Shown: positions 25,151-32,598, numbered from the stretch's first letter. The stretch is DNA of 39,873 bases from Candidatus Tayloriibacteriota bacterium (GCA_028286725.1 JAQBQZ010000006.1:1-39873); one strand, 5' to 3'. Program-made: numbers and translations. Notes: a model not told the origin generated them from the sequence alone.

Positions 25151-25183
25151 AAACAGCACGACGCCTACAGCGTCGTGCTGTTT
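25151..25183. terminator. Terminator of tig
   Basis: Perfect 14-bp stem (25151-25164 with 25170-25183), CTACA loop, AAA before and TTT after. Confidence 0.85.
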
Positions 25184-25201
25184 CTACCTCAAATCTTTAA
25201 T

Positions 25202-26230
25202 TTATTTAGCTTGTTCCTCAAGAAACTTAAACACTTCTTCCTTGATAAGTACCTCTTCAACGAATGCTTCAATTCTTTCTTTTGGAGTTCCAGGATATTG
25301 CGCTTCCATTGCATCAGCCTCTCTTTCAATATCTTCTTTTTTTGCATCGATCTTTTCTATCTTCGCAATATCGAGAAGAATGAGTTCGTTCTGCACTCGC
25401 TCAGTTGCCTTGTCTTTCCACTCCACTCTCATATCTTCTTCAGTCTTCTTTGTATCCTTGAGATATTGTTCAAGTGTCGCACCCATTCGAGAAAGGTGAT
25501 GATTGAATTCATTAGACATTCGATCAAGTTCGCTCTCGATAAGAATGTTCGGCACTTCAACCTTTGAGTCTTTTCTGATGGCTTCAAGTGTATCAATCCG
25601 AGCCTTTTCTTTTGCCTTATATTCTTTTTCTTTTTTAAGGTTATCCATCACCTTTGCTTTGAAGTCATCCATATCTTTGAAGTCTCCAAGACCTTTCACA
25701 AAAGCATCATCAATAACAACTTCGCCATGGTCGTGGTTATCGTGATCATGTCCATGCTCAGAATGGAATTTATGAGATTTGAGCTCTTCGATCACTTTAT
25801 TGTATTCATCTTCTGTTACTGGAGTAATCTTTTCTGTCTTTGCCTTACTTGCGATCTTTTTATAGTCAGCAAGTTTTATCTCAGGAAGCACGGCAGTTGT
25901 GATAGTTACTTCAAGCGGAGACCCTTTTGCGATCTTTGTGATAACAACCTTTGGATTACCAATAGCCTTAATTTCTTTTTCTTTGAGAACATCTGGGTAT
26001 ACTTCGTGAATAGCGAGTTCCGCAGCTTCTTCAAGCACAGTGATTTCTCCTACTTTTTCAATAAGTGTTTTCTCAGGAATGTGCCCCTTTCGGAAACCAT
26101 CCATACTGATACTGTCATTAATAGCCTGTAGTGCCTTTGACCATTTCTTTTCAATCGCTTCAACCGCGATCTCGAGATAGATCTCCACCTCTGACCCCTC
26201 CTTCTTTTCAACTTTTTTAATTGTATACAT
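25202..26230 (-). CDS. tig: Trigger factor lacking the PPIase domain
   Basis: Ribosome-associated chaperone. The ribosome-binding N-terminal domain is intact, with the signature GFRKGHIPE at 45-53. The substrate-binding helical C-terminal domain follows from about 170. The FKBP-type prolyl isomerase domain that normally separates them is missing, giving 342 aa instead of about 430. In its place is a short linker with a histidine/aspartate cluster (residues 153-169, seven His including HGHDHDNHDHGE), which could bind metal. Its terminator lies beyond the stop at 25151-25183. Confidence 0.92.
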   Translation of the reverse strand: MYTIKKVEKKEGSEVEIYLEIAVEAIEKKWSKALQAINDSISMDGFRKGHIPEKTLIEKVGEITVLEEAAELAIHEVYPDVLKEKEIKAIGNPKVVITKIAKGSPLEVTITTAVLPEIKLADYKKIASKAKTEKITPVTEDEYNKVIEELKSHKFHSEHGHDHDNHDHGEVVIDDAFVKGLGDFKDMDDFKAKVMDNLKKEKEYKAKEKARIDTLEAIRKDSKVEVPNILIESELDRMSNEFNHHLSRMGATLEQYLKDTKKTEEDMRVEWKDKATERVQNELILLDIAKIEKIDAKKEDIEREADAMEAQYPGTPKERIEAFVEEVLIKEEVFKFLEEQAK

Positions 26231-26310
26231 ATATATAGTGTGTATCTAATAGATTAATTAGAAGCCTATCATACACATTTTTAGCCAAAAAACAAAATGT
26301 ATTTGTATTT

Positions 26311-26350
26311 CCCCTCCTCTTTGGATAAAGAGGAGGCTGGGAGGTGTTTG
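26311..26350. repeat. REP-like palindromic unit between tig and rsmE
   Basis: A perfect 10-bp stem (26313-26322 with 26327-26336, GGAT loop) of CCTCCTCTTT/AAAGAGGAGG is followed by CTGGGAGGTG. This layout resembles the widespread extragenic palindromes of the form CCTCCTT...AAGGAGG-GGGAGGTG. Only one copy is present here. It may also terminate rsmE, which stops at 26364. Confidence 0.5.
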
Positions 26351-26363
26351 AGTTTATTTTTAC

Positions 26364-27053
26364 TTAATTCAAAATTATTTTTGCACTCGCCACAATCGCC
26401 GCTGTCTCAGCACGGAGCACAGTATCCCCTAGTTTAAATGTTTGTACCTTTAACTCTTTGAACATCTGCAGTTCTTTATCACTCCACCCACCCTCAGGAC
26501 CAATAAGCAGTTTAGATTCTTCTGCTCCAGGTTTATAGTTTTTCATGTCCTCTCCATTCATATCAAAAATGATCACATCCGGATTTTCCTCAAGTACATC
26601 TTTTAGATCCATAGTTTCTCCAATCGTTGGCACATCACCTCGTCCACACTGCTCACTCGCTTCTTTTATAATTCTTTCTGCTCGCTCCATATTCAAATTC
26701 TTGCTTAAAGTTCGCTCAGTTTCAACAGGAACAAAGTGAGTCACCCCAAGTTCCGTCGCCTTTTCAAGCACTGTTTCAAAATTATCTTTCTTTATAAGTG
26801 ACATGAAGAGCGTCACTTTTTTTGAAAGTGTTATATTTCCAATTTTCTCAACATAGCTAAATTCAGCCTCTTTTTTAGAAATGATTTGTGCTTCATATAT
26901 ATAGTCAGATCCGTCACCGTTGAAGAATATCACTCGGTCTCCCTTGGCGAGCCGAAACACGTCACGAAGCTGATGCAAAGCATCAGTATCTCTGAGAGTT
27001 ATCTCATCTTGTCCTGCCAAATGTTCATTTGTATAGAATCTATGTAATCGCAT
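26364..27053 (-). CDS. rsmE: 16S rRNA (uracil-1498-N3)-methyltransferase
   Basis: SAM-dependent SPOUT enzyme that methylates U1498 in helix 44. 229 aa: an N-terminal PUA-like domain (1-70, RFYTNEHLAGQ, HQLRDVFRLAKGD), then the knotted domain with LLIGPEGGWSDKE and the C-terminal LGDTVLRAETAAI, both canonical. The ATG lies six bases after TAATAT; the gene also follows regulator 2 after 14 bases. Confidence 0.94.
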   Translation of the reverse strand: MRLHRFYTNEHLAGQDEITLRDTDALHQLRDVFRLAKGDRVIFFNGDGSDYIYEAQIISKKEAEFSYVEKIGNITLSKKVTLFMSLIKKDNFETVLEKATELGVTHFVPVETERTLSKNLNMERAERIIKEASEQCGRGDVPTIGETMDLKDVLEENPDVIIFDMNGEDMKNYKPGAEESKLLIGPEGGWSDKELQMFKELKVQTFKLGDTVLRAETAAIVASAKIILN

Positions 27054-27059
27054 TTGTGT

Positions 27060-27065
27060 ATATTA
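27060..27065 (-). promoter_or_regulatory. -10 box of rsmE (leaderless)
   Basis: TAATAT on the minus strand ends six bases before the rsmE ATG, so rsmE may be transcribed independently of the regulator upstream. Confidence 0.45.
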
Positions 27066-27067
27066 GA

Positions 27068-27799
27068 TTATTTACGAGAATTTTGCCACAAGTGAGCAAA
27101 TATCTTTCGAAACGCATCTGAAATAATTCTATTCTTAAGTATCATTCCCATCGGCTCTTTATTATCAAAAGCGACGATCGCAAGCTTGTCATCAAAAATA
27201 TTGATCTCAATTCCAAGATCTTTGAATACATCAGAGAATCTCATTTCACGAAGAAGTTCTTTTGCTCGACCCTTATCTCTCTTTCCATATTTATCTATTG
27301 GGAGCAAACTCTCGACTGACACTCCAGCCTTTACTCGGTATGGAAAATAATCTTCATCAAAAAATTCACCCATTGTCTCATACGCTTTTTTATAATCCGT
27401 GATTGCAAGTATTTGCTTTTCACTATTTTCTCTCCAGGTTTCTCCATACAGTTTCTTCACCGCCTCTTTGCCTTCGAAGTATCTAATACCAGAATGCAGC
27501 ACCGGATGTTTTTTCTTTTTGAAAGACTGAACTAGCTTAGTTGCATCATCCTCAAGAGTCTTGATCTTTCTCTTGGTCCACAATACAAACTCATCTTCTG
27601 AAATAGATTGAAATAATGTCGTGTCATTTTTCTTTATCTCCAATACCAACCCTTTTTCTTCAAGCAATGTGAGCGTGTGATAAAGTGCCGTTCGATTCAA
27701 ACTCGTATCCTTTGCGATTTGGGATACAGCTGATGGCCCAAAGCTCGCAAGAGCTTCAAACACCACCCTCTCCTTCTCACTCATGAGTTCGTTATTCAT
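27068..27799 (-). CDS. TrmB-like transcriptional regulator 2 (LNR type)
   Basis: 243 aa. N-terminal winged helix (about 5-65: LMSEKERVVFEALASFGPSAV) with recognition helix LNRTALYHTLTLLEEKG (34-50), then a linker helix, and a C-terminal domain starting RYFEGKEAVKKLYGET. Related to the proteins at 5671, 30227 and 31859; the recognition helix is closest to the last. It is divergent from an unknown gene at 27921, with several candidate operators between them. The ATG at 27797-27799 is used; a second Met is at residue 6. Confidence 0.82.
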   Translation of the reverse strand: MNNELMSEKERVVFEALASFGPSAVSQIAKDTSLNRTALYHTLTLLEEKGLVLEIKKNDTTLFQSISEDEFVLWTKRKIKTLEDDATKLVQSFKKKKHPVLHSGIRYFEGKEAVKKLYGETWRENSEKQILAITDYKKAYETMGEFFDEDYFPYRVKAGVSVESLLPIDKYGKRDKGRAKELLREMRFSDVFKDLGIEINIFDDKLAIVAFDNKEPMGMILKNRIISDAFRKIFAHLWQNSRK

Positions 27800-27816
27800 G
27801 TATATACGATATCAAG

Positions 27817-27846
27817 GTTACTTTGTGTTGTCAAATTGTTTAAACA
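27817..27846. promoter_or_regulatory. Candidate operator of LNR-type regulators (copy 1)
   Basis: GTTACTTTG-N6-CAAA (27817-27835) matches 31881-31899 exactly in both blocks and spacing. TTTG/CAAA form an inverted repeat. The perfect palindrome TGTTTAAACA overlaps to the right (27837-27846). Confidence 0.5.
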
Positions 27847-27854
27847 TATTTACA

Positions 27855-27882
27855 TATATAGTTTCGAGTTATATAGTTTTGA
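27855..27882 (+). repeat. Tandem 13-base repeat before the unknown gene
   Basis: TATATAGTTTCGA at 27855-27867 and TATATAGTTTTGA at 27870-27882, 15 bases apart start to start (about 1.5 helical turns). Probably a paired regulator-binding site for the gene at 27921. Confidence 0.5.
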
Positions 27883-27920
27883 ACAGTTAGATAGATAACC
27901 AACAAACAATCGTACTTATA

Positions 27921-28511
27921 ATGAAAACATTCATCGCAGAACTGTCTCTCAACTTTCAAGTCCAGCTTCATAATTATCACGACCACAAAGTGACCTCTTA
28001 TGAGTCACTTTCGATTAGAGGATATCGATTAATTCAACAAGAGGATTATCCTCGGCACGGTGGAGGTGAAATTGTCTCAAAAATCGAAAATCCACCCGCA
28101 GAGGTAAATTCTGGCCTCAAATTTAGATGTGAGCGGGTATATTATCCAGGTGATTATTGTGAGGATGGATCTGGACCAAATCACTTTACTGAATGTGGAA
28201 CAGCCTTTATGCGGGTATCACCACCCGGATATGGCCCTATACGTGAGGATGATCGTGAGGGCGGATGGGATAACCTGAAGGCACATCTCAAGAACATCTT
28301 CCCTGATGGCATGCGCTGCAGATGGACCACTGTGTCTGACCAGCATCGTGGATTCCAATGGAAGATTGATGATCCACTCCCTGACCCATGGTCATATGAG
28401 TGGGTCAGACATCATCCTCGCTGGATTGAAACTCAGGTACAACATCAAGAGTATCTGAAATGGCAAGAAGAAATGAGTGTGGGTAAGCAGACAAAAAGGA
28501 AGAAGAGATAA
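27921..28511 (+). CDS. Protein of unknown function, divergent from regulator 2
   Basis: 196 aa, not recognised. No signal peptide or membrane helix. The sequence is rich in aromatic and charged residues (YHDHKVTSYESL, YYPGDYCEDG, WSYEWVRHHPRWIETQ) and has four cysteines in the middle third (CERVYYPGDYC, TECG, MRCRW). The tail is basic (QTKRKKR), which suggests nucleic-acid contact, but nothing proves it. The ATG is the first in frame; no ribosome-binding site. It is followed by a terminator nearly identical to that after the gene at 32037. A TrmB-controlled accessory gene is the best description. Confidence 0.7.
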   Translation: MKTFIAELSLNFQVQLHNYHDHKVTSYESLSIRGYRLIQQEDYPRHGGGEIVSKIENPPAEVNSGLKFRCERVYYPGDYCEDGSGPNHFTECGTAFMRVSPPGYGPIREDDREGGWDNLKAHLKNIFPDGMRCRWTTVSDQHRGFQWKIDDPLPDPWSYEWVRHHPRWIETQVQHQEYLKWQEEMSVGKQTKRKKR

Positions 28512-28532
28512 AAAAGTTCTTTGAACCCCTGG

Positions 28533-28560
28533 CAGGCAAGATGAAATATTCTTGTCTGCT
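28533..28560 (+). terminator. Terminator of the unknown gene (shared type, copy 1)
   Basis: Stem GCAGGCAAGA with TCTTGTCTGC (one G-T pair), loop TGAAATAT, then a T run. Bases 28538-28557 are identical to 32557-32576. Confidence 0.8.
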
Positions 28561-28582
28561 TTTTTTATTTCTATTTTTCACC

Positions 28583-28588
28583 TACAAT
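28583..28588 (+). promoter_or_regulatory. -10 box of the mutY-like gene (leaderless)
   Basis: TACAAT ends six bases before the ATG at 28595 and is the main reason for choosing that start. Confidence 0.55.
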
Positions 28589-28594
28589 ATCCTC

Positions 28595-29428
28595 ATGAAA
28601 GAACCGATCAAAAACTTCCAAAAAACTGTCTGGCAATATCACAAGAAAAATCGGCGAGATTTCCCTTGGCGAGAAACACGCAATCCATACCATATATTAG
28701 TGTCAGAAATAATGCTTCAGCAGACCGGAGTCGTTCGAGTGATATCCAAGTACAAAGAATTCCTGGATCAATTCCCTACAATAGAAAAGCTCGCAAAAGC
28801 AGAACTCCGAGACGTACTCCATCTCTGGCAAGGACTCGGATACAACAGACGAGCCAAATTTCTTTTTGAATGTGCAAAAGAAATTTACAAAAAGTACGAG
28901 GGCGAGTTTCCAAAAGATTTAAACTCACTTAAAAGTCTTCCTGGTATAGGACAATCGACCGCAGGAGCTGTCCTTAATTTCGCATTCAATGTTCCTACTC
29001 CATTTATCGAGACCAACATCCGTACTGTTTTCATCCATCACTTTTTCAAAGATCACAAAACAAAAATAACCGAAAAAGAAATATTAGAACTGATTAACAC
29101 AACATTAGATACTGACAAACCTCGAGAGTGGTTCTATGCACTCTATGATTATGGTTCGTTTCTCAAATCCACTCTCGACACAGACCCTGCGAAACAGAGT
29201 TCCATCTACAAGAAACAATCGTCATTCAAAGGATCATTCCGTGAGAAACGTTCCTTCGTACTCAAACTCCTTTTGAATAACAAGTTACGAGAAACAGAGA
29301 TTGAGAAACATCTCCTTGATAAGAAACTCGTGGAGAGAAAAGATTTGAAAGAAGAAAGCAAACAAATTCTCGCTTCACTTCTTAAGGACAGGTTGATTCT
29401 AAAAGACAAAAGTCATTATTTCGTATAA
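28595..29428 (+). CDS. mutY: MutY-like adenine DNA glycosylase without Fe-S cluster
   Basis: HhH-GPD superfamily DNA repair enzyme, 277 aa. It follows MutY in the N-terminal catalytic region: RRDFPWRETRNPYHILVSEIMLQQTGV (with the catalytic Glu before MLQQT), LWQGLGYNRRAKFL, and the helix-hairpin-helix LPGIGQSTAGAVLNFAF. Serine, not lysine, occupies the position that separates MutY from Nth. The catalytic aspartate appears replaced by glutamate (IETNIRTVF). The four cysteines of the [4Fe-4S] loop are absent after DYGSFLKSTL, and there is no NUDIX-like 8-oxoG domain. The frame extends 18 codons upstream, overlapping the terminator; the ATG at 28595 fits family start and promoter. Confidence 0.82.
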   Translation: MKEPIKNFQKTVWQYHKKNRRDFPWRETRNPYHILVSEIMLQQTGVVRVISKYKEFLDQFPTIEKLAKAELRDVLHLWQGLGYNRRAKFLFECAKEIYKKYEGEFPKDLNSLKSLPGIGQSTAGAVLNFAFNVPTPFIETNIRTVFIHHFFKDHKTKITEKEILELINTTLDTDKPREWFYALYDYGSFLKSTLDTDPAKQSSIYKKQSSFKGSFREKRSFVLKLLLNNKLRETEIEKHLLDKKLVERKDLKEESKQILASLLKDRLILKDKSHYFV

Positions 29429-29434
29429 TAAAAA

Positions 29435-29460
29435 CTAGGAGTTTCTTTCGAAACTCCTAG
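29435..29460. terminator. Terminator, mutY / NifU-domain gene
   Basis: Perfect 11-bp stem (29435-29445 with 29450-29460), loop TTTC, between convergent genes. Confidence 0.8.
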
Positions 29461-29469
29461 CGTAATAAA

Positions 29470-30126
29470 TTATTCAATCTTCCAGTTTTTCCAATCAGGA
29501 TGCATCTCAATCTTGAGATTTGGGCATGCGGTCTTAACCGCCCGAAGCGAAACAAGTTCCGCCTTGGGACAAGTCATACACCTACCAACAAACCCAACAT
29601 GATACACACCGTTTTCGTCTTTAGGGAAAACGATGATAGCTCCTGTATCCTTCACCACATGCTCAGCTGCATGAAGTTGAATCTCATGATAGTCGCTGTA
29701 CGACTCCGAAAGTTCAGCAACAATCGCCAAACCTTCGTTTGCCGCAAGCACGCGGGAAGGTTCGAAACCCCCATCAAGAAACATATAGTGCCGGAGCGCT
29801 CCGGGTCCGGTTTTTGGCACATTCGATGCACCACCGTACCGACGACCACCTTCTGCAACAAACCATTCGGTGTGAATGAGTCCACCGATACCAATCATCT
29901 TCTCTTTCCAGAGTTTGGATGTTTGATCAGGTGTCGCCTCTGGAGCATAACCCCAAGGAAACGGACGACCCTGGTTTGCAACGATAAGTTCAGACGGAGT
30001 TGCAAGTCGGGGGTTTGAGAGACCGTGAGGCAATTCACATTCTGAAAGCTCTCCCTTGAAAGGAAAGCGAAGAATAGCAGTTTTACCTGGAGGAAGAATA
30101 ATCCAATCAAAGAACGTAGTTTGCAT
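29470..30126 (-). CDS. NifU C-terminal-like domain protein
   Basis: 218 aa. The C-terminal 65 residues (about 154-218) resemble the NifU scaffold domain for Fe-S assembly: AAEHVVKDTGAIIVF, then GFVGRCMTCPKAELVSLRAVKTACPNLK with the CxxC pair C183/C186. The N-terminal 150 residues are not recognised. They are rich in Pro, Gly and Trp (PRLATPSELIVANQGRPFPWGY, EGGRRYGGASNV) and show no membrane segment. The gene is divergent from TrmB-like regulator 3, with a shared motif between them, so it is probably its target. Function beyond possible Fe-S or thiol chemistry is unknown. Confidence 0.68.
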   Translation of the reverse strand: MQTTFFDWIILPPGKTAILRFPFKGELSECELPHGLSNPRLATPSELIVANQGRPFPWGYAPEATPDQTSKLWKEKMIGIGGLIHTEWFVAEGGRRYGGASNVPKTGPGALRHYMFLDGGFEPSRVLAANEGLAIVAELSESYSDYHEIQLHAAEHVVKDTGAIIVFPKDENGVYHVGFVGRCMTCPKAELVSLRAVKTACPNLKIEMHPDWKNWKIE

Positions 30127-30206
30127 AATAATGAGTTAGTGAGTGTTTCTGTAACCAGAAGATATTCTTGCATTTGAGGCTAAAAATGATATATTGTCGT
30201 CATAGT

Positions 30207-30221
30207 CCGACAAATACGACA
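30207..30221 (-). promoter_or_regulatory. Candidate operator of KRTT-type TrmB regulators (copy 2)
   Basis: TGTCGTATTTGTCGG on the minus strand, 14 of 15 bases identical to 5599-5613. It ends five bases before the ATG of regulator 3, so binding there would block its transcription or translation start (autorepression). Confidence 0.55.
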
Positions 30222-30226
30222 TATTT

Positions 30227-31036
30227 ATGAATGATATAAAAACCCTCCTCAAACAGTTTGATTGCAACGAAGACGAGATATCAATATTCGGAACGCTACT
30301 TAATGCTGGCGAACAGACAGTCGCGAGCATCGCCAAAAATACTTCAACAAAAAGAACAACGGTCTACGGCATCATCACTCGCCTACTTCAAAAGAATCTC
30401 ATCGAAGAAATACACAAGAACAGTGTTAAAACTTATCGAACGATCGACAAAGAAAATCTTAAGAGAAACCTTGATAAGAAAATTGGAGATCTCACAGAGA
30501 TCAAAAATAATGTTGATGCGATGGTCTCTTCCCTTTCAGGCAGTAAGACCACAAAACCCGAGCTCAAATTCTTTGAAGGCAAAGAGGGTGTGCAATTCGT
30601 CTTGAACGACTTGATCATTCGCAAGAACATCGAGACCGAAAGTTTTTGGCCAATAGAAAAAATGGTCAAGATCTTAGGCAAAGATTATTTCAAATTCCTG
30701 AACCGCGAGAGAATAAAGCGAAACATCTACACTCGAGCTATTTGGCCTGAGAAACAAATCATCGATACCAAAACCCACCCCTACCTTGGGGGTGGAGATG
30801 AATTTCTCCGTGAGATTCGCATCGCACCAAAACAAATAGACTTTTCGATGGGATATTGGATCTACGAAAACAATGTGGCATTCATTTCATCCGAAAAGGA
30901 AGTCTACGCATTCATTATAAAAAGCGAAGAGTTCGCCGATATGCTTCGCAAGCAATGGGAGCTCGTCTGGAGTCTTTCAAAACCTTTGAAGCAAAAACCA
31001 AATCCGGAGATCAAAAAGTTCTTGAAGGGGATTTAA
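30227..31036 (+). CDS. TrmB-like transcriptional regulator 3 (KRTT type)
   Basis: 269 aa. Winged helix at about 1-65 with recognition helix KRTTVYGIITRLLQKN (42-57), very close to regulator 1. A linker helix (70-105) precedes a C-terminal domain starting KFFEGKEGVQFVLNDL and ending FADMLRKQWELVW, the pattern shared by all four relatives here. It is convergent with regulator 4, their stops separated by one base. Likely controls itself and the NifU-domain gene. Confidence 0.82.
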   Translation: MNDIKTLLKQFDCNEDEISIFGTLLNAGEQTVASIAKNTSTKRTTVYGIITRLLQKNLIEEIHKNSVKTYRTIDKENLKRNLDKKIGDLTEIKNNVDAMVSSLSGSKTTKPELKFFEGKEGVQFVLNDLIIRKNIETESFWPIEKMVKILGKDYFKFLNRERIKRNIYTRAIWPEKQIIDTKTHPYLGGGDEFLREIRIAPKQIDFSMGYWIYENNVAFISSEKEVYAFIIKSEEFADMLRKQWELVWSLSKPLKQKPNPEIKKFLKGI

Positions 31037-31037
31037 T

Positions 31038-31859
31038 TTATTTTTTATCCAGCTCTTCTGCTCCAATCCAAGCTAACTCAAATATCATTTTCATCATGTT
31101 GTGGATCATTTCATCCTCGATGACAACACCGATCACTTGCCGATCAATACTATCCTTATTTAACTTAAACATTGCTACTTTATTTTTACCATACATCGTT
31201 ATTTCTCCATCATAAGGAAACATATTTTCAGGGATACATCTGACATCTGGAAATAACTTCGATCTTTTCATAAATCCATACACCTGCTCAGCAAACGATC
31301 TGCCTGATTTATTAGCTGGCACAATAGCTCTCATAGTAATCTTGTTTATCTCTTTTCCATATGTAAACTTTTTCATCTCTTCGGGGGTTAGATAATCTTC
31401 AAACTCTTTTGCATTAAAGAATGCGAGCATCTCATAATTCTTATAATTCAACATATCAAAATATATCTGCTTCACCTCTTTGTATCCTTCATAAAAAACT
31501 ACTTTTGGAGCTTGCGAGAGATTGGAAAATAGATAGTTCAAATCAGGAGCGATCTTTTTAAGATTCTGCAGTTTCTGATTTAACTCTTTATTTTGATGTT
31601 CAATATAATTCAGAAGCTTCTCTGGCTTGTTGAGCTGATAGTAAACCTTTTTATTCTTCTCAACATCATTCACAAGCCCTTTAATACTGAGTGCTGTGAG
31701 TATTTTGTATGTCGTACTTCTATTGAGTTTTGCTTGTTTAGCGATGGCTGAAGGAAACCCTCTACCACCCAATTCAAAAAGGCTTATATAGACAATTCTT
31801 TCTTTCTCACTCAGCCCTACATTAATCAGGTTTTTCTCTAATTCTTCTATCCTATTCAT
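31038..31859 (-). CDS. TrmB-like transcriptional regulator 4 (LNR type)
   Basis: 273 aa. Winged helix (about 10-75, LSEKERIVYISLFELGGRG) with recognition helix LNRSTTYKILTALSIKG (45-61), then a coiled-coil-like linker (ELNQKLQNLKKI). The C-terminal domain starts VFYEGYKEVKQIYFDML and ends HNMMKMIFELAW. Closest in the helix to regulator 2. Divergent from the unknown gene at 32037; the intergenic region holds GTTAC/GTAAC half-sites. Confidence 0.82.
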   Translation of the reverse strand: MNRIEELEKNLINVGLSEKERIVYISLFELGGRGFPSAIAKQAKLNRSTTYKILTALSIKGLVNDVEKNKKVYYQLNKPEKLLNYIEHQNKELNQKLQNLKKIAPDLNYLFSNLSQAPKVVFYEGYKEVKQIYFDMLNYKNYEMLAFFNAKEFEDYLTPEEMKKFTYGKEINKITMRAIVPANKSGRSFAEQVYGFMKRSKLFPDVRCIPENMFPYDGEITMYGKNKVAMFKLNKDSIDRQVIGVVIEDEMIHNMMKMIFELAWIGAEELDKK

Positions 31860-31880
31860 TTCTTCAATATATCATATTTT

Positions 31881-31899
31881 GTTACTTTGAGCGAACAAA
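31881..31899. promoter_or_regulatory. Candidate operator of LNR-type regulators (copy 2)
   Basis: GTTACTTTG-N6-CAAA, same blocks and spacing as 27817-27835, 22 bases upstream of the regulator 4 start. Confidence 0.5.
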
Positions 31900-31950
31900 A
31901 TTAGATAAACCACAAATATACCTTAATATGTAACATATTTTATATATGTA

Positions 31951-31966
31951 GTTACTATATAGTAAC
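31951..31966. promoter_or_regulatory. 16-bp perfect palindrome, candidate operator
   Basis: GTTACTATATAGTAAC reads the same on both strands. It lies midway between regulator 4 and the unknown gene at 32037, with another GTAAC half-site at 31930-31934. The rest of 31860-32036 is AT-rich promoter DNA. Confidence 0.55.
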
Positions 31967-32036
31967 AAATATCCGAATAATTCAATTATAGTTTACACAA
32001 TTCATGTTCATTTGTTTACCTCTCTATTGAGTTGTA

Positions 32037-32534
32037 ATGGGCTTTGAAAATAATGTCAATTCAATTATGAAAATAAAATATGTTCACCCGGCATGGGCAG
32101 ACCTAATGCAATTAGTTCGTGAAAAGAAAATTTCAAAGAACGAAGTCCAGGAGTCTGGTTGCATAAGGATAATTAACCCTGGAGATTTCATCGACAAAGC
32201 AATAAGTAGATTCGCTACTTGCCATCAACATGTGCGAGAAGGTAATAAAATTGTTATGCGAAATGAGTACAGTGAACAAATGGTTCATCTCCCCATTCTA
32301 GAATCATGGACAAAAGATGAAGTACGCAAAGATGCGTCAATGATCGAGATAGATATGGGAATTACCGAAGCAAACAATAGGACGCTTACTCAATTACTTA
32401 GCAACAAGGCTGCTCCAAACCTTGAACTACTGCTCGCAACAGCAATATCATTCTACTGCCAGGTCATTTCTTATTTGAATAATGGCTATTCGCTGATGAG
32501 CGAGAGCAAAAATCAGTATATTTTTATTGAATAG
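32037..32534 (+). CDS. Protein of unknown function, divergent from regulator 4
   Basis: 165 aa, not recognised. No signal peptide or membrane span. Features seen: KYVHPAWADLMQLVREKKISK, GCIRIINPGDFIDKAISRFATCHQHV, an acidic middle (ESWTKDEVRKDASMIEIDMG), and a hydrophobic helical C-terminus (LELLLATAISFYCQVISYL). The first ATG is used; Met 12 (32070) is a possible alternative. It shares no obvious similarity with the gene at 27921, although context and terminator match. Confidence 0.65.
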   Translation: MGFENNVNSIMKIKYVHPAWADLMQLVREKKISKNEVQESGCIRIINPGDFIDKAISRFATCHQHVREGNKIVMRNEYSEQMVHLPILESWTKDEVRKDASMIEIDMGITEANNRTLTQLLSNKAAPNLELLLATAISFYCQVISYLNNGYSLMSESKNQYIFIE

Positions 32535-32552
32535 TCGGTTTTCAAACTTTGG

Positions 32553-32578
32553 CGGACAAGATGAAATATTCTTGTCCG
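32553..32578. terminator. Terminator (shared type, copy 2)
   Basis: Perfect 9-bp stem CGGACAAGA/TCTTGTCCG with loop TGAAATAT, T-rich after. It also serves def, which converges from the right. Confidence 0.8.
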
Positions 32579-32598
32579 TTATTTTTATTTAATTATTT

